From contig DASXZH010000011.1 of NCBI GenBank assembly GCA_036502005.1, forward strand, positions 1 to 64,000: a stretch of DNA of 64,000 nt. The letters run 5' to 3'. The position numbers and the translations under genes are program-made. Source of the stretch: DASXZH01 sp036502005 (GTDB taxonomy: Bacteria > Armatimonadota > Fimbriimonadia > Fimbriimonadales > Fimbriimonadaceae). Every line of letters starts with the position of its first letter. Position 1 is the stretch's first letter. The notes beneath the pieces were generated by a model. The model did not search any database, was not told where the DNA came from, and was given only the letters and a program-made list of their open reading frames with translations. Below, piece by piece: positions 23,908 to 31,804 of the stretch.

Positions 23908-24036
23908 AAGTTAGTTGGTGGTTATGACATAACCCCATTCCCGCACTCCACAGCTTCGCGACCCTGCAATCGTAATTCGTTCTCTCCTAGAGCCCCGAAA
24001 TTGTGACTCGGCGACCATCTCGCACCCCTACCCGTC

Positions 24037-24048
24037 TAAACTGAATAC
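24037..24048 (+). promoter_or_regulatory. -10 box adjacent to the rhaS start codon
   Basis: TAAACT at 24037-24042 ends six bases before ATG 24049, and there is no Shine-Dalgarno sequence. The hicB gene has the almost identical TAAACTGGATACATG. The spacing suggests that transcription starts at the initiation codon (leaderless mRNA). No clear -35 box is visible. Confidence 0.5.
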
Positions 24049-25116
24049 ATGACAGCAAAGCAGCTATCGATCGGACTTGTATTCGCCCTGGCGCTAGGCG
24101 GGTGCGGTTCCTCGTCGTCGTCTTCTTCTTCCTCCTCTGGTGGTTCCACCGGCTCAGCCGATTCTGGCGCGAAGCTGAAAGTTGTCTTTATCCCCAAGAA
24201 CACGGGCAACCCTTACTTCAAACCGGTTATCGACGGCTTCCAGAAAGAAGCGGGACCTGCCAATATTGACTTTGATTCGCAAGCTCCCGCGACCGCCGAG
24301 CCAACCTCACAATTGTCCACGATTAAAGACCAAACCCAACAGGGCGTGGACGTGATTGCGATTTCCGCAAACAGCCCCGACGCTCTAAATGAGGCTCTCG
24401 ACACCGCCCATGGCAAGGGGATCACGATCCTGACCGTCGACTCTGACCTTACCGGCAACGAAAGCCACCGAGACCTAGGCGTTCTCTCCACCGACTTCAG
24501 CAAGGTAGGTCCTTCGCAGCTTGAGTTGCTAGGCTCCGAGATGAATTATCAAGGAGATTTCGCTATCCTCAGCGCAACGACCTCGGCACCAAACCAAAAT
24601 GCCTGGATTGCCGGCATCAACGACGCCTTGAAACAGCCAAAGTACAGCAAAATGAAGCTTCTGACGATCGTGTACGGAGACGATGAGCCGCAGAAATCTT
24701 CTACTGAAATGGAGGGGCTGCTCACGAAGTTTCCGACGATGAAGGGGGTGATTTCCCCCACAAGTGTTGGCCTCGCCGCCGCTGCTCAGGTCCTGGAGAA
24801 CTCTGGCCAATATCCGGGCGGACCGAACGCCAAAAACGGAGGAATTATCCTTACCGGTTTAAGCACGCCGAATCAGATGAAAAAGGCCGTAGATAAGGGT
24901 GTTGTTGCGAAGTTTCAGCTTTGGGACCCCGCTGCGATGGGTATGATCGCGGCCTATGTGGGTGCCCAGATCCACAACAAGAAGATCGAAGCGAAGCGTG
25001 GTACCACGGTGGATGTGCCCAATGTGGGCAAGGTGACGATTCAGGATAAGAATGTGGTTTTCGCGGGGCCGATCCTCACCTTCGACAAGACGAACATCGC
25101 GAAGTACGACTTTTAA
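24049..25116 (+). CDS. rhaS: Rhamnose-type sugar-binding lipoprotein
   Basis: A 355-residue periplasmic-binding protein of the type I (RbsB/RhaS) fold. Residues 1-19 are a lipoprotein signal ending LALGGC, followed by a run of ten serines that forms a flexible tether. The fold begins KVVFIPKNTGNPYFKPVIDG and continues with GVDVIAISANSPDALNEALD, ITILTVDSDLTGNES and the closing strand near residue 345. It delivers the sugar to the RhaTPQ-type importer upstream. Five bases separate it from the fused aldolase/dehydrogenase, so binding and catabolism are co-expressed. Confidence 0.86.
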   Translation: MTAKQLSIGLVFALALGGCGSSSSSSSSSSGGSTGSADSGAKLKVVFIPKNTGNPYFKPVIDGFQKEAGPANIDFDSQAPATAEPTSQLSTIKDQTQQGVDVIAISANSPDALNEALDTAHGKGITILTVDSDLTGNESHRDLGVLSTDFSKVGPSQLELLGSEMNYQGDFAILSATTSAPNQNAWIAGINDALKQPKYSKMKLLTIVYGDDEPQKSSTEMEGLLTKFPTMKGVISPTSVGLAAAAQVLENSGQYPGGPNAKNGGIILTGLSTPNQMKKAVDKGVVAKFQLWDPAAMGMIAAYVGAQIHNKKIEAKRGTTVDVPNVGKVTIQDKNVVFAGPILTFDKTNIAKYDF

Positions 25117-25121
25117 AATTT

Positions 25122-27212
25122 ATGGCTACAACTCTAGACCGATCTCAGACTCAAGTTCCCAACCTTTGGAAGGACGGCGAAGCTCCTAAAGACGCCGTAG
25201 ACCTTTTGGTTTACGTCTCCAACCTGCTTGGTTCAGATCCTCGCATTACAAACTTTGGCGGAGGCAACACCTCAAGCAAAGTGGCGATGACCGATCCCTT
25301 GAGCGGGGAACCGGTGGAAGTTTTGTGGGTGAAAGCAAGCGGCGGCGATCTTGGCAGTGCCAAGCGAACCGGCTTTGCCTTGCTCTATTTGGACAAGGTT
25401 TTGGGCCTGGAAAAGCGGTTCAACGATCAGAAGATGAATGAGGACGACATCGTTCCTCTCTATCCCCAGTGCGTGTTCAACCTGAACACGGCTGCCCCAT
25501 CCATCGATACGCCTTTGCATGCCTTTGTGCCATACCGGGCGGTTTCTCACATGCACTCCGATGCCGTGATTGCCGTTGCTGCAGCCGAAGATAGCGAGAA
25601 GCTGACTCAAGAGATTTTTAAAGGCGAGATGGGCTTTCTGCCCTGGAAACGTCCGGGTTTTGAGCTTGGCTTGATGCTTCAGGATCTGATCAGGGCCAAC
25701 CCGGGAATTAAGGGCGCAATGATGCAGTCGCACGGCTTCATCTGCTGGGCAGATACCTGGAAGGAATGCTACGATCTGACGCTACGCTTTATTAATGAAG
25801 CAGCCGCTTATATTGAATCCAAGCAGGGCTCTGTGCATCCGTTTGGCGAGGTTGTTGGTTCGCACCGTGCTGATGCGGAGCAGTTATTGGTAGATTTGCT
25901 GCCGCGCTTACGCGGCAAGGTGGCCCACAACGGCCAGCGGCTTATTGCCTGTATCGACACGAGCGAAGACGTGCTGGATTATCTGAGCCGGGCGAAGATG
26001 GACGCGCTTACGAACTTAGGCACTTCGTGCCCGGACCACTTCTTGAGAACCAAGATCCGGCCTATGGTTTTGGATGCCGCCGCTTCGAACGAAGAGTTGG
26101 ATAAGGCCTTGGCGAGGTTTAGAGAAGGCTACGCGGCCTATTACAACCGCTGTAAAGTGGCCGATTCGCCGGCGATTAGGAACCCCAATCCCAGCGTGGT
26201 TTTGCTCCCCGGGGTTGGAATGATCAGCTTTGGCAAGAACGCGCAGGAAGCAAAAGTTACAGGCCAGTTCTACCGAAACGCCATTGCCGTTATGCGTGGC
26301 GCGGAGACGATTTCCAAGTACACCGCTTTGCTGGAGCAAGAGGCCTTTAACATCGAATATTGGCAACTTGAAGAAGCCAAGCTGAAGCGAATGCCGGCCG
26401 AGAAAGAGCTTTCTCGTCAGGTGGCTGTTATCACCGGCGGGGGCTCTGGCATCGGAAAAGCTGCCGCTATAAAAATGGCGAGCCTTGGGGCACATGTGGT
26501 GCTGCTTGATATCAACGAAACGAGCCTGGAAGATGCACGGGCGGAGGCCCAAAAAGCCAGCGGAATTCCGGGCGCGGTGACGACCGCGCGATGCGACGTC
26601 ACCGACCCTGCTAGTTTGCAAAAGGCTTTTGAGCACGCGATTTTGACCTTTGGCGGAGTTGACATTGTCGTTCCAAACGCGGGCAACGCTCGCCGTGGAA
26701 CTGTTGCGGAAACCTCGCCAGAGGACTACAATTTCCTCAGCGATCTGCTAATCAAAGCCTATTTCGATACTATGGCCCAGGCAACTAGGCTGATGGTGAA
26801 GCAGGGAACAGGCGGCTCAATTGTGGTGGTCGGCTCCAAAAACGCGGTCGCGGCCGGTTCCAATGCAGCCTTGTACAGTGCGGCAAAAGCCTTCGAGCTT
26901 CACTTGATGAGGGTAACGGCGGCCGATTTTGCAAAGCACAAGATCCGCTCCAATGCGATCAATCCTGACGGAGTCGTGGTCGGCTCTGGCATCTGGTCCG
27001 ATGCTTGGAAAGATCAAACCGCTAAATCGCTCGGAATACCAGCCGATGAGTTGGTGGATTACTATGCGAAGCGTTCTCTGTTGGGCACCGTGGTGACCCC
27101 CGATGACTGCGCAGAAGCCATTTGCTGGCTCGCCAGCGAAGCCCGTAGCAGCCGCACCACGGGCGCGGTAATCCCAGTCGATGGCGGAAACAAGGAAGGC
27201 TTTTTACGGTAA
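25122..27212 (+). CDS. rhaEW: Bifunctional rhamnulose-1-phosphate aldolase / lactaldehyde dehydrogenase
   Basis: A 696-residue fusion. Residues about 1-420 are a class II aldolase: TNFGGGNTSSK near the N-terminus and SHMHSDAVIA with two zinc-binding His near 146-148, plus a further His at QSHGFICW. Residues about 430-696 are a short-chain dehydrogenase: AVITGGGSGIGKAAAI (NAD-binding TGxxxGIG), VPNAGNA, and the catalytic Tyr-x-x-x-Lys in LYSAAKAFEL near 585. The enzyme splits L-rhamnulose-1-phosphate into DHAP and L-lactaldehyde and oxidises the aldehyde to L-lactate. The LutABC genes next door then fit exactly. Isomerase and kinase genes are absent from the window. Confidence 0.92.
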   Translation: MATTLDRSQTQVPNLWKDGEAPKDAVDLLVYVSNLLGSDPRITNFGGGNTSSKVAMTDPLSGEPVEVLWVKASGGDLGSAKRTGFALLYLDKVLGLEKRFNDQKMNEDDIVPLYPQCVFNLNTAAPSIDTPLHAFVPYRAVSHMHSDAVIAVAAAEDSEKLTQEIFKGEMGFLPWKRPGFELGLMLQDLIRANPGIKGAMMQSHGFICWADTWKECYDLTLRFINEAAAYIESKQGSVHPFGEVVGSHRADAEQLLVDLLPRLRGKVAHNGQRLIACIDTSEDVLDYLSRAKMDALTNLGTSCPDHFLRTKIRPMVLDAAASNEELDKALARFREGYAAYYNRCKVADSPAIRNPNPSVVLLPGVGMISFGKNAQEAKVTGQFYRNAIAVMRGAETISKYTALLEQEAFNIEYWQLEEAKLKRMPAEKELSRQVAVITGGGSGIGKAAAIKMASLGAHVVLLDINETSLEDARAEAQKASGIPGAVTTARCDVTDPASLQKAFEHAILTFGGVDIVVPNAGNARRGTVAETSPEDYNFLSDLLIKAYFDTMAQATRLMVKQGTGGSIVVVGSKNAVAAGSNAALYSAAKAFELHLMRVTAADFAKHKIRSNAINPDGVVVGSGIWSDAWKDQTAKSLGIPADELVDYYAKRSLLGTVVTPDDCAEAICWLASEARSSRTTGAVIPVDGGNKEGFLR

Positions 27213-27229
27213 AAACCCGCGTCCAACTA

Positions 27230-27922
27230 ATGCTCACCTGCCTGTGTGACGCATTTTATGGCGAGGTTGGAATTGCGACGGTTAGGGTTCTGGAACATGC
27301 CGGGTGCGAGGTTTCGTTTAACCCGCGGCAAACTTGCTGCGGACAGCCGCCATTCAACTCGGGGGACTGGGATACTGCCCGCAAAATTGCTGGGCATTTT
27401 AAAGAGGTCTTTAGCTCAAATCCTGCACCTATTGTGTGCCCTTCCGGCTCATGTACAGCAATGCTCCGCGACGGCTATTCGATGCTGTTTCCTACCGAAT
27501 GTGTGCCCAACGGGTTCGAGCTTTCCGAGTTTTTGGTTAACGAGCTTGGCCTAAAGTCTTGGCCTTTTAAGAAGCCCTATAACAAAAAAGTGGCTTACCA
27601 TAAGGCCTGCCATGGGCGTGGTTTGCATCTAACGAACGAAGCCGAGTTGCTTCTTGGCTCGATTGATGGGCTAGAGTTGATGCCAATTGAGAACGCAGAG
27701 CAGTGCTGCGGTTTCGGCGGCGCGTTCTGTGTGACTCAAGGGAAGCTTTCCAGCGGGATCGGGCTTGAGAAGTTACGCACCCTTAAGGAATCAGGCGCGG
27801 AAGAAGTCGTTAGCGGCGACATGGGCTGCCTCATGCACCTACAGGGGCTTTCGGATAAGCAGGGATTGGGCTTAAAGTTTAGGCATTTCGCCGAAGTTTT
27901 GGCGGATACGGTGCCCGCGTGA
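27230..27922 (+). CDS. lutA: L-lactate utilisation protein LutA (LldE)
   Basis: A 230-residue protein with two CCG domains that bind the iron-sulfur cofactor of the LutABC lactate oxidase: TCCGQPPFNSGD (about residues 35-45) and QCCGFGGAFCV (about 160-170), plus SGSCTAMLR and ACHGRGLHL. LutABC oxidises L-lactate to pyruvate. The family N-terminus normally begins a few residues earlier; the matching codons KTRVQL are present here upstream of ATG 27230 but without a standard start codon (GTA precedes), so the annotated start is slightly short. Its stop overlaps the GTG start of lutB. Confidence 0.9.
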   Translation: MLTCLCDAFYGEVGIATVRVLEHAGCEVSFNPRQTCCGQPPFNSGDWDTARKIAGHFKEVFSSNPAPIVCPSGSCTAMLRDGYSMLFPTECVPNGFELSEFLVNELGLKSWPFKKPYNKKVAYHKACHGRGLHLTNEAELLLGSIDGLELMPIENAEQCCGFGGAFCVTQGKLSSGIGLEKLRTLKESGAEEVVSGDMGCLMHLQGLSDKQGLGLKFRHFAEVLADTVPA

Positions 27923-29799
27923 AGACCCGAGTTGAGACATACGCCCGTGGCTTGGATCAGGGCACGACGAACAGCGTGCGTTCCGCCAGCGCTGCGAAGG
28001 TTAAAGCGCGGCTGGAATCGCTGCCGCTTATTTTTGATTCACCAGAGGACGCGCGGTCTCATGCCGCGGCTGTGAAATCTTACGTTCTGGATAACTTGAA
28101 AGAGTTGTTGCTGCAGTTCGAAGCGAACTGCGTGAAAAACGGGATTCAAGTTCATTGGGCAAAAGATGCGGAGTCTGCCAATCGACAGATTATAGAAATC
28201 TGCAACAGCGCGCGAGATTTGGACAAAGGCTCCCCCTCCCCTGCGGGAAGTGAGTCCATTCCATTCGGAGGGGGTTATAGGGGGAAACCCGACCGATGGA
28301 TCGTGCGGCCGGGTGCCCATTATCCTGAGGACGGGGAGGGGGCAGGTTCTGGGAAAGTTGGATTGGCTAAAAACTTGGAATACCAGAAAACCCCTCACCC
28401 CTCTCGGGCGGAGGGAGGGTGTCCAATCCATTCGGAGGGGGTTCAAGGGGGAAACCCGTCCGATGGCTCGTGCGGACCAGGTGCCCCTTATCCTGAGGAA
28501 GGGGAGGGGGCAGGGGGGAGAGGTTCGTCCCCAACCGAAAAACGCAAATCGAAAATCGAGAACTCACAAAACTCTTCACCTCTCCCGGAAGGAGAGGTCG
28601 GTGAGGCACGAACCGGGAGAGGCTCGGGCCACACACTTAGTGAAGACGCTCGTTTTCTCCCAATCGAAAATCGAAAATCGAAAATCGAAAACTCCCAAGA
28701 ACCAACCTCTCCCCCTAGCCCCCTCTCCTCCGACACTTTCCGCAGGAGAGGGGGAATTGTTGTTAAAGCGAAATCCATGGCCTCCGAGGAGATCCACCTC
28801 AATAAACACCTAGAAGAAGCCGGATACGAGGTCGTCGAAACCGACCTCGGTGAGTTCGTGGTCCAGATCGACCAGGACACTCCGAGTCATATCGTCACTC
28901 CTATCATTCACAAAAACCTGAAGCAGGTCTCCCAAAGTTTCAAAAGAGAAAACCTAGGCCCTTACACCGAAGTGGCTGAAGAACTCACCATGCAGGCGCG
29001 GGTTTACCTTCGGGAAAAGTTCAAGAATGCGGATATCGGCATTAGTGGAGTCAACTTCGGGATCGCCTCCAGCGGCAGGTTGGTGCTGCTGGAAAACGAG
29101 GGCAATAACAGGCTATCGACAACCGCGCCGAAGACCCATATCGCCATCATGGGAATCGAGAAGATCGTGCCAAGCGAAGCGGATTTGGCTACCTTTATTC
29201 CCCTCCTTGCCGCCTCGGCGACCGGCCAAAAGATCACCACCTACGTTCATTTCATAGCCGGGCCGACTGGAACAGAAGGTCCGGAAGAAGTCCATTTGAT
29301 ACTCCTGGACAACGGCCGAAGCAACATCCTTAAAGGGCAATACAAAGACATCCTACGCTGCATCCGCTGCGGCGCGTGCCTGAACGTTTGCCCGGTTTAT
29401 CGTCAGGCCAGTGGGCATGGCTATGGCCACGTTTACAGCGGCCCTTTGGGGGCTGTTTTGGCGCCCGCTTTGGAGGGCGTGGAACACATGGGCGACCTGG
29501 CGAAAGCCTCTAGTCTTTGTGGTGCGTGTGAAGAAGTCTGCCCGGTGAAGATCCCAATCCCGCATATGCTGCTTATGCTTCGCGACGAGGATTTCAAGAA
29601 GGGCGTAGCGCGGGATGGAATCCCATGGAGCACCTACGATTTCGGCGCAAAACGCTCCTTTCTTTGGAAAGCGGGACTAAGCATGCTACCAATGGCAGAG
29701 GCGTTCCCTAGCAAGTTGAAATCGGAATGGAAAGAGTTTAGGGATCTACCCGAACGCAAGGGGAGGAGTTTTAGGGGGTGGTGGCGTGGACGATCGTGA
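27919..29799 (+). CDS. lutB: L-lactate utilisation protein LutB (LldF) with in-frame repeat insertion
   Basis: A 626-residue iron-sulfur protein. The family is usually about 470 residues. Residues 1-102 and about 282-626 are normal LutB: VKAKSMASEEIHLNKHLEE, the LUD-type core with NNRLSTTAPKTHIAIMG, then two 4Fe-4S ferredoxin motifs, CIRCGACLNVCPVY near 481 and CGACEEVCPVKIPI near 535. Residues about 103-281 are a Gly/Pro/Glu/Ser-rich block encoded by several copies of the genome's dispersed repeat, inserted without breaking the frame. The block falls between the N-terminal helices and the core, where a linker might be tolerated. Start GTG 27919, overlapping lutA; the stop overlaps lutC. Function of the uninterrupted parts is certain by family; activity of this copy is not. 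Confidence 0.88.
   Translation: MKTRVETYARGLDQGTTNSVRSASAAKVKARLESLPLIFDSPEDARSHAAAVKSYVLDNLKELLLQFEANCVKNGIQVHWAKDAESANRQIIEICNSARDLDKGSPSPAGSESIPFGGGYRGKPDRWIVRPGAHYPEDGEGAGSGKVGLAKNLEYQKTPHPSRAEGGCPIHSEGVQGGNPSDGSCGPGAPYPEEGEGAGGRGSSPTEKRKSKIENSQNSSPLPEGEVGEARTGRGSGHTLSEDARFLPIENRKSKIENSQEPTSPPSPLSSDTFRRRGGIVVKAKSMASEEIHLNKHLEEAGYEVVETDLGEFVVQIDQDTPSHIVTPIIHKNLKQVSQSFKRENLGPYTEVAEELTMQARVYLREKFKNADIGISGVNFGIASSGRLVLLENEGNNRLSTTAPKTHIAIMGIEKIVPSEADLATFIPLLAASATGQKITTYVHFIAGPTGTEGPEEVHLILLDNGRSNILKGQYKDILRCIRCGACLNVCPVYRQASGHGYGHVYSGPLGAVLAPALEGVEHMGDLAKASSLCGACEEVCPVKIPIPHMLLMLRDEDFKKGVARDGIPWSTYDFGAKRSFLWKAGLSMLPMAEAFPSKLKSEWKEFRDLPERKGRSFRGWWRGRS
28226..28764 (+). repeat. Cluster of dispersed repeat units inside lutB
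   Basis: At least four GC-rich repeat units lie in tandem inside the lutB frame: CTCCCCCTCCCCTGCGGGAA at 28230, ACCCCTCTCGGGCGGAGGG at 28398, ACCTCTCCCGGAAGGAGAGG at 28578 and CCCCCTCTCCTCC...GGAGAGGGGG at 28720-28755. Two of them share TCGGAGGGGGTT...GGGGGAAACCCG...CGATGG...TCGTGCGG. Between them are runs of TCGAAAATCG (28546 and 28665-28690). Related copies occur in intergenic gaps at 6805, 9799, 23822 and 58418. The length appears to be a multiple of three, keeping the gene open. Confidence 0.85.
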
Positions 29800-30322
29800 G
29801 CTGATCTTGAGTGCGATGCCCCAAGGATCTGGGTTAAACGCGCCCGAGTTTAATGCGGCAGAACACCTAGAAGTAAGAGATCCCTTCAATCTCTTCTGCT
29901 CCAACTTCGTGGCCCTCGGCGGAAAAATCGCAACGCCCGAAGATTTGGAAAGACTAAAAACCCGAAAGAAGTGGGTCGATCCCGATGCCGCAAAAATCCT
30001 CGGACAAACCACCGATGCGGAGAACATTTGGGACACTGAAGTCGGCTTTGCCGTCGCTCAAGCGGGAATCGCCGAAACCGGAACCCTCCTCTTTACACCC
30101 AGCAAAGGCGTGAACAGAATGACCACTCTCGCCCCACCCGTGTGCTTCGCATTTCTGCCAAAAACGGCAATCATTTCCTATCTGGCAGATGCCTTAATCG
30201 CCATCGCAAACCACCAAGGAAACGCAGTGATGGTGAGCGGCCCCAGCCGAACGGCGGATATCGAAGGCGTCCTCGTGCGCGGGGTCCACGGTCCGGGCGA
30301 GTTGTATCTGCAACTCACTTAG
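29786..30322 (+). CDS. lutC: L-lactate utilisation protein LutC (LldG)
   Basis: A 178-residue LUD-domain protein, third subunit of the LutABC L-lactate oxidising complex. The core reads EVGFAVAQAGIAETGTLLFT (about 85-105), NRMTTLAPPVCFAFLPKTAI and the closing SGPSRTADIEGVLVRGVHGPGEL, the family's C-terminal signature. It starts at GTG 29786, overlapping the end of lutB by 14 bases, and is the last gene of the rhamnose-to-pyruvate operon. A GGCGCTA/TAGCGTC stem lies just after the stop, between it and the convergent TPR gene. Confidence 0.9.
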   Translation: MDDRELILSAMPQGSGLNAPEFNAAEHLEVRDPFNLFCSNFVALGGKIATPEDLERLKTRKKWVDPDAAKILGQTTDAENIWDTEVGFAVAQAGIAETGTLLFTPSKGVNRMTTLAPPVCFAFLPKTAIISYLADALIAIANHQGNAVMVSGPSRTADIEGVLVRGVHGPGELYLQLT

Positions 30323-30333
30323 GCGCTACAACT

Positions 30334-31107
30334 CTAGCGTCCGTCGATCATGCGTGCAATATAGCGTCGCATTGCAGTGTCACCATAAACCTGGCCGTTT
30401 AGCCACATAAGAGCGTGTTGCCTTCGGCCCCAAGCCTCCATTAAATCGTAGGTTGCAAGCACGGCCTCTTCTTCCGACCCAAGAGAATAGTAATCGGGCA
30501 AAAAATCGGGCAACTCGCGTTTGCCAAGCAGGAATTCCTCCATGAAAGGATTTGCCGTGCGGGCCCTCTTAAGCAGTTTTGTCGCAGTGGCTCGATCCTT
30601 CATCACGAAGTAATAGAGCACCTTTCCCCAGGTGATCCAAGCATATGGATCGTCTGGATATCTCTCCAATATCTTTCTGGCTTTTGGAAGCATCCGCTCG
30701 GCAAGCATAAGTCCGATAGCTGGGTAGCGAACGCCCTGGTTATCGTTTGGATTAAGCTTTAGCAGGTATTCATGGAGTGCAATCGCTTCTTTGCGCCGGT
30801 CCAGCCTGCCCAATATCTCCGCTTTAGCCAGGATAACTCTCATATAGGGCCTTGTGTCGAGTTCAAGCCAAAAAAGCCCTTTGTATTTCTTTTCGAAGGT
30901 CGCCCCCATTCGCCTAATTGCGCTGGCTTCAGCGGCGTCAAGCATTGCAAGCGCTTCCTCGGGGCTTTCCGCTGTTTCGGATAGCAGAGAAAGGCCATCT
31001 GGATGGTCAGGATCAAGTTTGAGGGCCTTCTTGAGAGCGGCCAAACCGATTTCTGTTGGCCACTCTTCCATGGCGTCGTAAATGTAATCCTGAGCGTCTT
31101 TGGGCAC
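30334..31107 (-). CDS. TPR-like repeat protein
   Basis: A 257-residue soluble protein made of helical pairs with TPR-like spacing: LAALKKALKLDPDHPDGLSL, EEALAMLDAAEAS, KEAIALHEYLLKLNPNDNQG and ARKILERYPDDPYAWITWGK. The NDNQGVRYPAIGLML segment resembles a motif seen in ST7-like TPR proteins. No catalytic domain is present. It likely acts as a protein-interaction scaffold. It is convergent with lutC, and a tiny gene and the Clp-N gene lie upstream on the same strand. Confidence 0.75.
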   Translation of the reverse strand: MPKDAQDYIYDAMEEWPTEIGLAALKKALKLDPDHPDGLSLLSETAESPEEALAMLDAAEASAIRRMGATFEKKYKGLFWLELDTRPYMRVILAKAEILGRLDRRKEAIALHEYLLKLNPNDNQGVRYPAIGLMLAERMLPKARKILERYPDDPYAWITWGKVLYYFVMKDRATATKLLKRARTANPFMEEFLLGKRELPDFLPDYYSLGSEEEAVLATYDLMEAWGRRQHALMWLNGQVYGDTAMRRYIARMIDGR

Positions 31108-31124
31108 GTTTTTGTTTTACACTA

Positions 31125-31331
31125 TTAGTAGAATGGAATCAACTTATTGGCTTTTGGATTGTCAACGAAATAGCTCTTGGCTCTTGTGATTGAAGCAAAG
31201 ATGTGCTTCGCGATTCTTGAGGCAATCGCGAAGAGGTGATATTTGCCCGATTGTTCGAAGACCGGCTTAGGCCGCGTTAACCACTCCGGCACTCCGTTCG
31301 GGAACCTATTCCGAAGGTTCTGTCTGGCCAT
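31125..31331 (-). CDS. Small basic protein overlapping the end of the Clp-N gene
   Basis: ATG at 31331 opens a 68-codon frame that overlaps the last 26 bases of the Clp-N gene in another phase. The product (MARQNLRNRFPNGVPEWLTR...) is basic with a plausible helical end and no recognised family. The overlap suggests translational coupling. It may be a real small gene or a chance frame; composition slightly favours real. Confidence 0.35.
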   Translation of the reverse strand: MARQNLRNRFPNGVPEWLTRPKPVFEQSGKYHLFAIASRIAKHIFASITRAKSYFVDNPKANKLIPFY

Positions 31332-31779
31332 GCTCCATGTCCCCAAGCTCATCCTGAATGACTCGTGTGAAACTCCGAGCATTATCAATGTTAACGCCCG
31401 CATTGGCCAGTATGCGTCCCGCCAGACCATCTCTTTCCCTGACTAAACCTAAGAGCAGGTGCTCGGTTCCAATATAGTTGTTCCCGAGTTTTTGCGCTTC
31501 GTCGTGAGCAAGGTCAACCACCCTCTTGACCCTCGGAGTGAGTGTCAACTCGGCGCATTCAATGGGTTCGCCCTTCCACGCTTTTTCCGCAACCTTCGAC
31601 TCTAGCCATTCGGAGCTGATTTGCATTCGCCCAAGCACTTGGAGCGCCATGCAATCCGGATGCCGAAGCAAGCCTAACAAAACGTGTTCGGTGGACACAT
31701 ACCCATCTCCAAGTCCTAGTGCCTCTTTCTGGGAGCTAAGAACTACATTTTTAGCTGATCGTGTAAAGAGTTTCCACAT
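31306..31779 (-). CDS. Stand-alone Clp N-terminal (Clp R) domain protein
   Basis: A 157-residue protein consisting only of the double Clp R repeat found at the N-terminus of ClpA/ClpC: FTRSAKNVVLSSQKEALGLG followed by VSTEHVLLGLLRH, then LTPRVKRVVDLAHDEAQKLG followed by IGTEHLLLGLVRERDGLA. No AAA+ module follows. Clp N domains recognise adaptors and arginine-phosphorylated or damaged proteins, so a solitary copy could be an adaptor or a competitor for ClpCP; this is inference. The gene is followed by the small overlapping gene at 31125-31331. Confidence 0.88.
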   Translation of the reverse strand: MWKLFTRSAKNVVLSSQKEALGLGDGYVSTEHVLLGLLRHPDCMALQVLGRMQISSEWLESKVAEKAWKGEPIECAELTLTPRVKRVVDLAHDEAQKLGNNYIGTEHLLLGLVRERDGLAGRILANAGVNIDNARSFTRVIQDELGDMEHGQTEPSE

Positions 31780-31804
31780 GCCAAAACTTCAGTTGATGAC
31801 GCCG

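Noticed and set aside
28039..28880. Several frames on both strands within the repeat block of lutB
   Set aside because: They arise from GC-rich repeats; only the lutB frame joins conserved LutB sequence on both sides.
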